From an uncultured Muribaculaceae bacterium (GTDB lineage Bacteria; Bacteroidota; Bacteroidia; Bacteroidales; Muribaculaceae), in the NCBI GenBank assembly GCA_910587235.1, contig CAJUKD010000009.1:28932-92931 (forward strand): 64,000 bases of DNA. The letters are read 5' to 3'. Position numbers and translations under genes: made by a program. Positions within the stretch are counted from its first letter, which is position 1, and every line of letters starts with the position of its first letter. The notes under the pieces were generated by a model that saw nothing but the letters and a program-made list of their open reading frames with translations, searched no databases and was not told the DNA's origin. This document shows, piece after piece, positions 9,082 through 16,155 of this stretch.

Positions 9082-9777
9082 ATGGCGCCTCATCCCCTGC
9101 ACCGCTTCGACCCGTCAGATCCGCCACTGCTACTCCCGCCACAGTGGATGGGTTCCGTGGCATACTATGCCTTAATGGCAGCATGGCCGCGCGTAGCCGT
9201 CGACGCATCCCTGCGCTACGACAAACGCTTCAAAGGCGTACACCGCATGTCCATCGCCGACACCCGCGGTCGCCTGAGCCTGACAGTCCCCGTCAGCCGG
9301 CCGGCAGGAGCATTCACCGCCGGAACCCTGCGCTGGTCCGACGTAACCGTATCCGCCCACGGACGATGGTGGGAAATCCAGCCCGTGGCACTCGAATCAG
9401 CCTACGGACGCACACCATTCTTTGAATACTACATCGACCGGCTTATGCCCCTGTTCGACCAAAACGCCGTAATCGGAATACCGGTCACCGAACTCGACTC
9501 GCGCGCCGACGCAATAATCCGCAAAATCCTCGGAATTGACACACAACTGATAAGCAGCGATGATGCAGGCGACGACGCCATCGACCTCCGACGCATCGAC
9601 TTCAGCACCGCACCCCAAGCCACACCCCGCTACTGGCAAGTGCGGGAAACATCGCTCGGCTTCATCTCCAACCTCAGCATCCTCGACCTGATCTTCAGCC
9701 TCGGACCCGAAGCCACGCTCTACCTCCGCGACGCCTTCGACGCATTGAAGCGCCAAGCGGGCGCAACGCAGCCTTAA
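9082..9777 (+). CDS. WbqC-like family protein
   Basis: The 231-residue product has the look of the WbqC family: an N-terminal LLLPPQWMGSVAYYALMA, then RYDKRFKGVHRMSIADTRGRLSLTVPV, and PVALESAYGRTPFFEYYIDRLMPLF near 107-130. WbqC proteins were first noted in O-antigen and glycan clusters, but their reaction is not established. The gene follows lepB by 4 nt, an arrangement I regard as usual in Bacteroidales, which suggests a shared transcript more than a shared pathway. A small hairpin (CCTCGAAACCCGAGG, 9781-9795) follows and may act as a weak terminator. Confidence 0.8.
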   Translation: MAPHPLHRFDPSDPPLLLPPQWMGSVAYYALMAAWPRVAVDASLRYDKRFKGVHRMSIADTRGRLSLTVPVSRPAGAFTAGTLRWSDVTVSAHGRWWEIQPVALESAYGRTPFFEYYIDRLMPLFDQNAVIGIPVTELDSRADAIIRKILGIDTQLISSDDAGDDAIDLRRIDFSTAPQATPRYWQVRETSLGFISNLSILDLIFSLGPEATLYLRDAFDALKRQAGATQP

Positions 9778-9780
9778 CCA

Positions 9781-9870
9781 CCTCGAAACCCGAGGCCCGG
9801 ATAGCCGGCATCATGACCGGCGCGAAGCTCTCCAAGCTAAACTCTCAACTCTAAACCCTAAACTCCATCC
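9781..9870. repeat. Degenerate fragment of the dispersed palindromic repeat
   Basis: The gap between two convergent genes holds AGCCGGCATCATGACCGGC, which resembles part of the composite repeat at 12794-12945, followed by CTAAACTCTCAAC/CTAAACCCTAAACT words. It appears to be a decayed copy. Confidence 0.45.
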
Positions 9871-9876
9871 CCCAAC

Positions 9877-10800
9877 CTACCGCCAGAAAATCAGGCTATT
9901 CACACCCTCGGCATTGACCTTGAGCGTGACCCGCGCCGACTCTATCAGCGGAATATTGTGGAACACATGCCCGATCGGAGCATTGAAAGCCACAGGAAAA
10001 TCATAATCGGCCACAGCATCACGTATCATACCCTCCATACCCCCCGGATGATTCTCGTCAGGTTTATAATCCGTGAACTGGCCTACCACAAGCCCGCGCA
10101 GGCGTCCCAGAACACCGCTCAGGCGCAACTGGTAAAGAATACGCTCTATCTTATAGACCGGTTCCGCGATATCCTCGATAAAAAGAACCGTATCCGGGCT
10201 GATGATATCGTACGGTGTCGAAATAAGCTCAGCCAGCACCGCCAGATTACCACCCAGAAGAATACCCTCGGCCATTCCCGGACGGTCATCCGCCGTACCG
10301 GCGAAAGTATAAGCCGGACGCTCCCCGCGAAGAATCCCGAATAGAGCCGCATTATCCTCGTTGTCCGCTCCCTCAAGTATATGCGCGGCCATCGAAGCAT
10401 GTATGCTTTCTATACCCTTGTGCGACATAAGAGCATGAAGCGCCGAAATATCCGAAAAACCTATCACCCACTTCGGATCGGCGGCCACCGTCGGCAGTGC
10501 ATCCACATCTTTCATTATATGCACAACCCCGTAGCCGCCGCGCGAACACAGGATAGCACGCACCTCCGGATCGGCGAAAGCCGCCCTCAGGTCTGACAAC
10601 CGTTCGGCCGCACTGCCGCTGAAAGTGCCGTGTTCGCCGAGAGCATGCGGCATCACAACAGGCTCCCACCCCTGTTCGCGCAGCACCGCCACAGCCTTTT
10701 CAACCTTCTCGGGAGCTATACGCCCCGCGGGAGAGCATATCGCTATCTTGTCACCGGCGCGCAGAGAAACCGGCCGGCGCGCCAACTCGATATTTATCAT
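9877..10800 (-). CDS. ldcA: LD-carboxypeptidase (S66 family, LdcA-like)
   Basis: The 307-residue protein matches family S66 murein LD-carboxypeptidases, which trim the terminal D-Ala from tetrapeptides during cell-wall recycling. Visible motifs are the N-terminal GDKIAICSPAG, ILCSRGGYGVVHIM near 84-98, the nucleophile region VIGFSDISALHALM near 112-125, LFIEDIAEPVYKIERIL with the catalytic Glu near 206, and APIGHVFHNIPL with the catalytic His near 277. There is no signal peptide, which fits a cytoplasmic enzyme. It overlaps the upstream RNA methyltransferase gene by four bases (ATGA), so the two are translated from one message. Confidence 0.92.
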   Translation of the reverse strand: MINIELARRPVSLRAGDKIAICSPAGRIAPEKVEKAVAVLREQGWEPVVMPHALGEHGTFSGSAAERLSDLRAAFADPEVRAILCSRGGYGVVHIMKDVDALPTVAADPKWVIGFSDISALHALMSHKGIESIHASMAAHILEGADNEDNAALFGILRGERPAYTFAGTADDRPGMAEGILLGGNLAVLAELISTPYDIISPDTVLFIEDIAEPVYKIERILYQLRLSGVLGRLRGLVVGQFTDYKPDENHPGGMEGMIRDAVADYDFPVAFNAPIGHVFHNIPLIESARVTLKVNAEGVNSLIFWR

Positions 10801-11342
10801 CGTATATCCGTAGTTTTAAGAAAATAATTGAAAAAATGCCATATAGCCACAGCCGTCGACACCGTCACATTCAGCGAATGCTTCGTACCTATCTGAGGAA
10901 TCTCAAGACACAACCCGCAGCGGTCCACGACATCCTGAGCCACACCGTCCACCTCGTTGCCGCACACCAGAGCATAGCGCCGTCCGTCCTCGGGCACAAA
11001 ATCGCCAAGCTCCACACTCCCTTTCACCTGCTCCAGGCAGGAAAGCACATAACCCTCGGCCTCAAGAGCGTCGAGAGCCTCGCCGGTGGTGGGATAATAC
11101 ACCCACTCGACAGAATCCTCGGCACCGAGAGCCGTCTTGTGGATTTCCGCCGACGGCGGCGTGGCAGTGATGCCGCAGAGCGCCACACGCTCCACTCCGA
11201 AAGCGTCGCACGTCCGCAGAAGCGAACCTATATTGTTGAGCGAACGCACATTGTCTACAACCACAGTCAGCGGAATCTTACGCCGGCGCCGATACTCCTC
11301 CACCGACAGACGCCCCATGTCCCATATCGTCTTCTTTTCCAT
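10797..11342 (-). CDS. TrmH/SpoU-family RNA 2'-O-methyltransferase
   Basis: This 181-residue protein has the three SPOUT motifs: NVRSLNNIGSLLRTCDAFGV (motif 1, about 29-48), YALVCGNEVDGV (motif 2, about 124-135) and IPQIGTKHSLNVTVSTAVAI (motif 3, about 151-170). It should methylate a ribose in tRNA or rRNA using S-adenosylmethionine. The exact target is not decidable because there is no substrate-specific extension. The start lies only 15 nt after the SecB-like gene, and the end overlaps ldcA, so a toxin-antitoxin-chaperone module and two housekeeping genes may share a transcript. Confidence 0.9.
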   Translation of the reverse strand: MEKKTIWDMGRLSVEEYRRRRKIPLTVVVDNVRSLNNIGSLLRTCDAFGVERVALCGITATPPSAEIHKTALGAEDSVEWVYYPTTGEALDALEAEGYVLSCLEQVKGSVELGDFVPEDGRRYALVCGNEVDGVAQDVVDRCGLCLEIPQIGTKHSLNVTVSTAVAIWHFFNYFLKTTDIR

Positions 11343-11357
11343 ATATATTATAGAATA

Positions 11358-11786
11358 TCAGTTGTGGAACGTTTCAATAGGAATCATCGGCAACACAAGC
11401 CCGTCAAGCGGCGACCCTTTGAGTCTGACGTATAATATACCCCTTGCAGCGCCTACCGTAGTCATTATCAAACAATCAAGCAAATCCGGATGAGGACTGG
11501 AGATTTTCCCTTCGGAATCGACATTTATAAGATCCGACAGCGGCATAACCTTGAACGTCGCCGTCACCGCGATTCTGGCCAAGGGGGATTCGGTGGAATT
11601 ATCAAGAATATAATTGGCCCTGAATGTAATTTTCAGTTCATTATCCTCATAATTAGTATCAAATGCCGTATTGACCATCACTGAAAGTCTGCTGAGATCG
11701 ATTTCATCCGGACGCAGCTCGTAACTCACTGCAAACTCTCTTTCGGCAATACCGCTGATTGAATATGCTATGGAATTCTGTTTCAT
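11358..11786 (-). CDS. SecB-like chaperone of a toxin-antitoxin-chaperone operon
   Basis: The 142-residue product shows the SecB layout. Long strands come first (NELKITFRANYIL, then ARIAVTATFKVMPLSDLI, about residues 49-85). A helix and the RG motif follow (HPDLLDCLIMTTVGAARGILYV, about 98-119), and then GSPLDGLVLPMIPIETF. The last part parallels the SecB region with ARECITSMVSRGTFP and a hydrophobic NFDALF end. It starts 4 nt after an HTH antitoxin gene that itself overlaps a HigB-like toxin gene. That is the gene order of tripartite toxin-antitoxin-chaperone systems such as Rv1955-Rv1957, where the chaperone protects the antitoxin from proteolysis. The fold is assigned by eye and may be wrong; the operon structure is certain. 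Confidence 0.6.
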   Translation of the reverse strand: MKQNSIAYSISGIAEREFAVSYELRPDEIDLSRLSVMVNTAFDTNYEDNELKITFRANYILDNSTESPLARIAVTATFKVMPLSDLINVDSEGKISSPHPDLLDCLIMTTVGAARGILYVRLKGSPLDGLVLPMIPIETFHN

Positions 11787-11790
11787 ACAA

Positions 11791-12192
11791 TTATGCCTGG
11801 AATAAAATAGCCGACGGAGAAGCGGCGTAAGCCTGCGCTGCGACCTGCTTCAACGTCTTTTTCGATTTATATTGATATATTATCGGCATATCAGCCCTGA
11901 CTTTCCTGAAATTACGCGGTTCCACATTGAGTATGTCAATTTTTAATACATCCTCAATGTCGGCAAGCGTTTCTATTGTGAAATTACGCTCACCCGACAG
12001 CCAATCTGAAATTTCCGATGGCTGTTTTCCCATCATTTGCGCGAACTCTTTCTGAGAAAGGCCCGCTGCCTCAAGGGCATCGGCTATCCGGGCCGCGACA
12101 ATCATCTTTCTTCGCGTACGCCTGAGCGAACGACTGTCGTTACGCTCCATGATAGCGGCAAGCATGCCGGATGCTTTTACTTTTTTAATCAT
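11791..12192 (-). CDS. HTH antitoxin (HigA/XRE type) with C-terminal extension
   Basis: In this 133-residue protein, residues about 32-85 form an XRE helix-turn-helix: ARIADALEAAGLSQKEFAQM, then GKQPSEISDWLSGERNFTIETLADIEDVL. The basic N-terminus contains RSLRRTRRK. The 40 residues after the HTH (from about 93) form a tail ending in KTLKQVAAQAYAASPSAILF, rich in small and hydrophobic residues. In known three-part systems the antitoxin carries a C-terminal chaperone-addiction region of this sort; that role here is inference. It overlaps the toxin gene by 8 nt and likely represses the shared promoter at 12681. Confidence 0.8.
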   Translation of the reverse strand: MIKKVKASGMLAAIMERNDSRSLRRTRRKMIVAARIADALEAAGLSQKEFAQMMGKQPSEISDWLSGERNFTIETLADIEDVLKIDILNVEPRNFRKVRADMPIIYQYKSKKTLKQVAAQAYAASPSAILFQA

Positions 12193-12661
12193 AGCTGATA
12201 AGTTTTAGACCGCTTATACTGCCGTCTTCTTCTACTTTTATATCTTTATCTATTAAGGCCTTATTAAAAGCCTTGGCTATCTTCTTCACTAACTCCGCCT
12301 TGGCATTAAGAGCCGGTGTTTCCTGATATGCACGCGTATGCGGCGGCTTATAGCCGCCGGAACCGAAAATTACAGCCGTACGGTCGTAGTAAAGGCAATA
12401 CAGCCTTATGTGTCCTACTCTCAAGGCAGCAACCCCGTCGCCTGCGGCTCCCTCATTATGCTTGAAAAAATCACGCCGACAACCGGTATATTTTGCCATA
12501 GTGTCGATTTTCTCATATATTTCTCTCAGTTCATCAGAATACACCTTATTCTCGTCGAAGAATTCCTCAAGCAAAGTGCGACCGCTTCCTTGTGGCATCA
12601 AAGAATATATATGCGCCACAGGACCGCTCAAATCTTCAAACTCAACGATTTCGAACTGCAT
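12185..12661 (-). CDS. HigB/RelE-like toxin
   Basis: The 158-residue protein has a C-terminal half typical of HigB/Gp49-like RelE-superfamily mRNA interferases: GHIRLYCLYYDRTAVIFGSGGYK, then TRAYQETPALNAKAELVKKIAKAFNKAL. The strand with Arg and Tyr followed by a GGxxK turn and a long helix is characteristic. Such toxins cut mRNA on the ribosome. The start is taken at 12661 because a TATATTTG promoter lies at 12681-12688; the longer frame back to 12706 would begin upstream of transcription. It is the first gene of the toxin, antitoxin, chaperone operon, overlapping the antitoxin gene by 8 nt. Toxin-first order is the HigBA arrangement. Confidence 0.75.
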   Translation of the reverse strand: MQFEIVEFEDLSGPVAHIYSLMPQGSGRTLLEEFFDENKVYSDELREIYEKIDTMAKYTGCRRDFFKHNEGAAGDGVAALRVGHIRLYCLYYDRTAVIFGSGGYKPPHTRAYQETPALNAKAELVKKIAKAFNKALIDKDIKVEEDGSISGLKLISYD

Positions 12662-12680
12662 GTTGTTTATGTTCAGGATG

Positions 12681-12688
12681 CAAATATA
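12681..12688 (-). promoter_or_regulatory. -7 element of the toxin-antitoxin-chaperone operon
   Basis: On the minus strand this reads TATATTTG, 19 nt before the toxin start at 12661. It fixes the start and marks where an HTH antitoxin could autoregulate. Confidence 0.65.
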
Positions 12689-12713
12689 GCATTTTTTCTC
12701 TGACAAATTAATA

Positions 12714-13030
12714 TATATCCGAATTTTTTAGAAGCAAGACAAACCTACAAACATACCGGAAACCCCACCCATCTAAACTCTAAACCGGGCTTCACAAGCA
12801 CCAGGAGGGTGCGCAATCGTGCTTAACCCCATGATTTCATGGGGTAGGCATCGTCCCCACCAAAACAAGGCTCGGAGAGCCGTCGTCATGACCGGCCGGA
12901 AAACCCCGAACGTACGGACGTGCTGCTGCACGTCTGAAAACCCGCCAACCTAAACCCTAAACTCTCAACCTTAAACCCTACCCACCCTCTTCTCTAAAAA
13001 ATATTTAATAATTTGCGGGGGCGCAGCGCT
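12714..13030. other. Intergenic region filled with repeats
   Basis: This gap of more than 300 bp between the divergent toxin operon and meaB has no credible gene. It contains CTAAACTCTAAAC words (12771-12785), one full copy of the composite palindromic repeat (12794-12945), another CTAAACCCTAAACTCTCAAC tract (12949-12977) and an AT-rich stretch leading to the meaB promoter. Confidence 0.8.
12794..12945. repeat. Composite palindromic repeat, copy 1
   Basis: About 150 bp made of successive small hairpins. These are a GGAGGGTGCGCAATCGTG block, CCCCATGA-TT-TCATGGGG (12827-12844), GGCTC-GGA-GAGCC (12869-12881), a GACCGGCCGG block, and GACGTGC-TGCT-GCACGTC (12917-12934) preceded by GAACGTACG. The same blocks in the same order occur at 17649-17796 and 19727-19870, and a shortened form at 17511-17595. 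Confidence 0.9.
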
Positions 13031-13035
13031 TATCG

Positions 13036-13043
13036 TAACTTTG
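13036..13043 (+). promoter_or_regulatory. -7 element of meaB
   Basis: TAACTTTG fits TAnnTTTG and lies 53 nt before the meaB start. Confidence 0.55.
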
Positions 13044-13096
13044 ATTATACCTAACTTGTAATACCTTAGAGTAGACAACATATAATCCCGCAAGAC

Positions 13097-14197
13097 ATGG
13101 AACATCCTGAAAACGATAAATGTTACGCCGGACTGTCCGTCAACAGCGGCGTAGCCCAGCCACCGTCCGTAAACCCATACGCCGGAAAACGACCCCGACG
13201 CAAACCCCTGCCGACAGTCCCGGAAATGGTCGAAGGAATACTGCGGGGCGACGTCACCATGCTCAGCCGGGCTGTGACACTCGTCGAAAGCCTCGCGCCC
13301 GACCACTACGCCCTCGCTCAGGAAGTAATAGAAAAATGCCTCCCCCACTCCGGCCGCTCGCGACGCATAGGAATCACCGGCGTCCCCGGAGCAGGAAAAA
13401 GCACATCAATCGACGTTTTCGGCCTCCACGTCCTGCGCGACGGCGGAAAACTCGCCGTCCTTGCCATCGACCCCTCCAGCGAACGAACCAAAGGATCGAT
13501 CCTCGGCGACAAGACACGCATGGAAAAACTCTCACAGCACCCCGACGCATTCATCCGTCCCAGCCCGTCGGCAGGATCCCTCGGCGGCGTAGCACGCAAG
13601 ACACGCGAAACAATTGTCCTCTGCGAGGCCGCCGGCTACAACAACATATTCGTCGAAACAGTAGGCGTCGGGCAGAGTGAAACAGCCGTCCACTCCATGG
13701 TCGACTTCTTCCTGCTCATCCAGCTTGCCGGAACAGGCGACGAACTGCAGGGCATCAAGCGAGGAATCATGGAAATGGCCGACGGAATAGTCATCAACAA
13801 AGCCGACGGCGACAACATCGGGCCTGCACAGCTCGCGCAGGCACAGTTCCGAAGCGCACTACACCTCTTCCCCCCGACAGAATCCGGATGGAAACCCGAA
13901 GTGCTCTGCTACTCCGGCTACTACGAACTCGGCATAGCCGAAGTCTGGGATATGATCGACCGCTACTTCGACTTCGTACGCGCCAACGGCTACTTCGACG
14001 AAAAACGCCGCCGGCAGGCGCGCTTCTGGATGTACGAAAGCATCGACGAACAACTTCGCAAACACTTCTACGACAACCCCGAAGTAGACGCCCTTCTGCG
14101 CGACAACGAAACCGAAGTCCTCGCCAACAGGCGCAGCAGCTTCGCCGCAGCCGCAAAGGTTCTCGACTACTACTTCCGCAACAAAAACAACCGATGA
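13097..14197 (+). CDS. meaB: Methylmalonyl-CoA mutase-associated GTPase MeaB
   Basis: The 366-residue G3E-family GTPase has a P-loop GITGVPGAGKST (about 92-103), the switch region DPSSERTKGSILGDKTRM, ETVGVGQSE near 191-199 and the guanine-specificity motif NKAD near 235. The C-terminal arm (about 305-366) is used for dimerisation in the family. MeaB gates loading and protection of adenosylcobalamin in methylmalonyl-CoA mutase, the enzyme of the succinate-propionate route common in Bacteroidales. The mutase genes are not in the window, but a cobalamin adenosyltransferase is at 61564. The stop overlaps the next start (ATGA). Confidence 0.95.
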   Translation: MEHPENDKCYAGLSVNSGVAQPPSVNPYAGKRPRRKPLPTVPEMVEGILRGDVTMLSRAVTLVESLAPDHYALAQEVIEKCLPHSGRSRRIGITGVPGAGKSTSIDVFGLHVLRDGGKLAVLAIDPSSERTKGSILGDKTRMEKLSQHPDAFIRPSPSAGSLGGVARKTRETIVLCEAAGYNNIFVETVGVGQSETAVHSMVDFFLLIQLAGTGDELQGIKRGIMEMADGIVINKADGDNIGPAQLAQAQFRSALHLFPPTESGWKPEVLCYSGYYELGIAEVWDMIDRYFDFVRANGYFDEKRRRQARFWMYESIDEQLRKHFYDNPEVDALLRDNETEVLANRRSSFAAAAKVLDYYFRNKNNR

Positions 14198-14592
14198 AGA
14201 AAATACTCGCACTACTGCTCCTCGCAGCAACAACCCTGACCATCGCGGCAGCCGGAAAAAACAAAGTCGACGTAAGCTTCGACAGCACCGTCTACGACTT
14301 CGGAACCGTATCATCAGCCTCAGGACCCGTCACACACCGCTACATCATGACAAACGACGGCAACGAACCCGTCGTCATACTCTCCGTGTCCACCACCTGC
14401 GGATGCACACGCCCCGAATACCCAAAGAAACCCGTCGCCCCGGGCGAAAAAGCCGAAATAAAAGTCAACTTCCTACCCGAAGGGCAACGTGGTGAAATCT
14501 CGCGCAACATAAAACTCCGCCTCCGCTCCGCATCAGGCGCCAAACGCAACATAACCCTGCGGATCACAGGCGACGTAATACCGGCCAAATAG
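14194..14592 (+). CDS. DUF1573-domain exported protein
   Basis: This small 132-residue protein begins with the signal peptide MKKILALLLLAATTLTIAAAG. It has the DUF1573 core: VYDFGTVSSASGPVTHRYIMTNDG, then VSTTCGCTRPEYPKKPVAPGEKAEIKVNF, with the typical TTCGCT cysteine pair (Cys69 and Cys71). The fold is an immunoglobulin-like ASPM/SPD-2/Hydin relative. Function is unknown; these are common periplasmic proteins in Bacteroidetes. The ATG overlaps the meaB stop by four bases, so translation is coupled. The same frame is open back to 13888, but that part lies inside meaB and is a shadow. Confidence 0.88.
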   Translation: MKKILALLLLAATTLTIAAAGKNKVDVSFDSTVYDFGTVSSASGPVTHRYIMTNDGNEPVVILSVSTTCGCTRPEYPKKPVAPGEKAEIKVNFLPEGQRGEISRNIKLRLRSASGAKRNITLRITGDVIPAK

Positions 14593-14605
14593 CACGAAAC
14601 ACCAA

Positions 14606-14633
14606 CGAGGAGATGCCTCCCGGTATCTCCTCG
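14606..14633 (+). terminator. Hairpin after the DUF1573 gene
   Basis: CGAGGAGAT pairs with ATCTCCTCG across a 10-nt loop, 14 nt after the stop. There is no T-run, so termination efficiency is uncertain. Confidence 0.5.
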
Positions 14634-14803
14634 CTGATAATAAACCAATCATTATCACATTTCTTGCAATGGAAAAAGTATTTTTGCTGTACTTACACTG
14701 ATATAACATCCCCCCGTTCCGAAAAGTTCGCCACGCCAAGAAAAAAATCATGATTAAACATTCTTTAACTACAGCGGGCAAGCCAATGGCACCTCAGGAA
14801 TGT

Positions 14804-14811
14804 TATCTTTG
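14804..14811 (+). promoter_or_regulatory. -7 element of recA
   Basis: TATCTTTG, a perfect TAnnTTTG match, lies 45 nt before the recA start. I see no obvious LexA-type palindrome next to it. Confidence 0.65.
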
Positions 14812-14855
14812 CATTACAGGAAAACGATATAGAAACAAAATCAGATATTTATAAT

Positions 14856-16043
14856 ATGGCAAAAAAAGAAAGCACCAAAAAGACATCCCTAAAAGAAGCC
14901 AAGGATCCGCGCGCCGCACGCCTCGACGCTCTTGCCCAGGCAATGGGACGCATTGAAAAAGCATACGGACGGGGAGCCATCATGAAACTCGGCGACGAAT
15001 CAATCGAGAACGTCGAAGTCATACCCAGTGGATCTGTCGGTCTTGACTACGCCCTTGGGGTCGGCGGATACCCCCGCGGTCGAATCATCGAAATCTACGG
15101 ACCCGAATCATCCGGTAAGACAACACTCGCCATCCATGCCATCGCCGAAGCTCAGAAAGCGGGAGGTATAGCCGCGATAATCGATGCCGAGCACGCATTC
15201 GACCGATTCTATGCCGAAAAACTCGGCGTCGACGTCGACAACCTGCTCATCTCCCAGCCCGACAACGGAGAGCAGGCACTCGAAATCGCCGAACAGCTCA
15301 TCCGTTCATCAGCCATCGACATCCTGGTGGTCGACTCCGTGGCCGCACTGACCCCCAAGAACGAAATCGAAGGAGAGATGGGCGACCGCAACATGGGACT
15401 CCAGGCTCGACTTATGTCACAGGCTATGCGAAAGCTAACCGGATCCATTTCGAGAACCAACACCACCTGCATATTCATCAACCAGCTGCGCGAAAAAATC
15501 GGCCAGATGTTCGGACCCGCCGAAACCACCACCGGCGGAAACGCACTCAAATTCTACGCATCCGTACGCATCGACATCCGCTCTCGTAGCCAGATCAAGG
15601 ACGGCGACGACGTACTCGGACGCCGCACCGTAGTAAAAGTCGTAAAGAACAAAGTAGCGCCACCCTTCCGCCGTGCCGAATTCGACATCATGTTCGGCGA
15701 AGGAATTTCGAGAGCAGGCGAAATCCTCGATCTCGGAGTCGAATACGACATCATAAACAAAAGCGGATCATGGTTCAGCTACAACGGAACCAAGATCGCA
15801 CAAGGAGCACAGGCCGCAAAACGAGTCCTTCAGGACAACCCCGAACTCGCCGAAGAAATCGCCGCCCTTCTGGCCGAAGCAATGCGTAACGCCGAGAAAA
15901 ACCCTGCCGCACGCAAGCCGAAAGCAAAAACAAAAGACGCCGGCGACACAAACGACGCCGACAGCACCGACGAACTCGACGACTATCCCGACATATCCGA
16001 CGACGAACTCGGCGACGACTTCTCCATCGAAGAAGACCTGTAA
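14856..16043 (+). CDS. recA: Recombinase RecA
   Basis: The 395-residue strand-exchange ATPase is complete through the core. It has Walker A GPESSGKTTL near 85-94, the Walker B region ILVVDSVAALTPKNEIEGEMGD near 157-178, the L2 loop region FINQLREKIGQMFGPAETTTGGNALKFYAS near 206-235, and the DNA-binding C-domain. It catalyses homologous pairing in repair. The last roughly 55 residues form a long, very acidic Asp/Glu tail after a Lys/Ala-rich linker, longer than the E. coli tail; acidic RecA tails dampen DNA binding and respond to magnesium. The gene has its own promoter and no close partner downstream. Confidence 0.99.
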   Translation: MAKKESTKKTSLKEAKDPRAARLDALAQAMGRIEKAYGRGAIMKLGDESIENVEVIPSGSVGLDYALGVGGYPRGRIIEIYGPESSGKTTLAIHAIAEAQKAGGIAAIIDAEHAFDRFYAEKLGVDVDNLLISQPDNGEQALEIAEQLIRSSAIDILVVDSVAALTPKNEIEGEMGDRNMGLQARLMSQAMRKLTGSISRTNTTCIFINQLREKIGQMFGPAETTTGGNALKFYASVRIDIRSRSQIKDGDDVLGRRTVVKVVKNKVAPPFRRAEFDIMFGEGISRAGEILDLGVEYDIINKSGSWFSYNGTKIAQGAQAAKRVLQDNPELAEEIAALLAEAMRNAEKNPAARKPKAKTKDAGDTNDADSTDELDDYPDISDDELGDDFSIEEDL

Positions 16044-16092
16044 AAAGCCGAAACGCTTCAATCCGTAAATCCGGCGCAAAATCTAAAATAGA

Positions 16093-16131
16093 TCCAAATA
16101 GTTCCAATTTTGCAAAATTGGAACTATTTTT
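16093..16131. promoter_or_regulatory. Operator-like perfect palindrome at the fic promoter
   Basis: Arms of 17 nt (AAATAGTTCCAATTTTG and its exact complement) form a perfect 34-nt palindrome at 16096-16129. It covers the -33 zone of the promoter whose -7 element TATATTTG is at 16133-16140. The whole 39-bp stretch is repeated without change after the gene at 17453-17491. The position implies repression when bound; the C-terminal winged helix of the Fic protein is an obvious candidate ligand. Confidence 0.75.
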
Positions 16132-16132
16132 C

Positions 16133-16140
16133 TATATTTG
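16133..16140 (+). promoter_or_regulatory. -7 element of fic
   Basis: TATATTTG, 15 nt before the fic start, abutting the palindrome. Confidence 0.65.
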
Positions 16141-16155
16141 CAAAAAGCATAAATC

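Noticed and set aside
13888..14592. A 234-residue gene covering the end of meaB and the DUF1573 protein
   Set aside because: Its first 102 codons lie inside meaB in another frame and are Arg/Leu-rich noise. The signal peptide at 14194 marks the real start.
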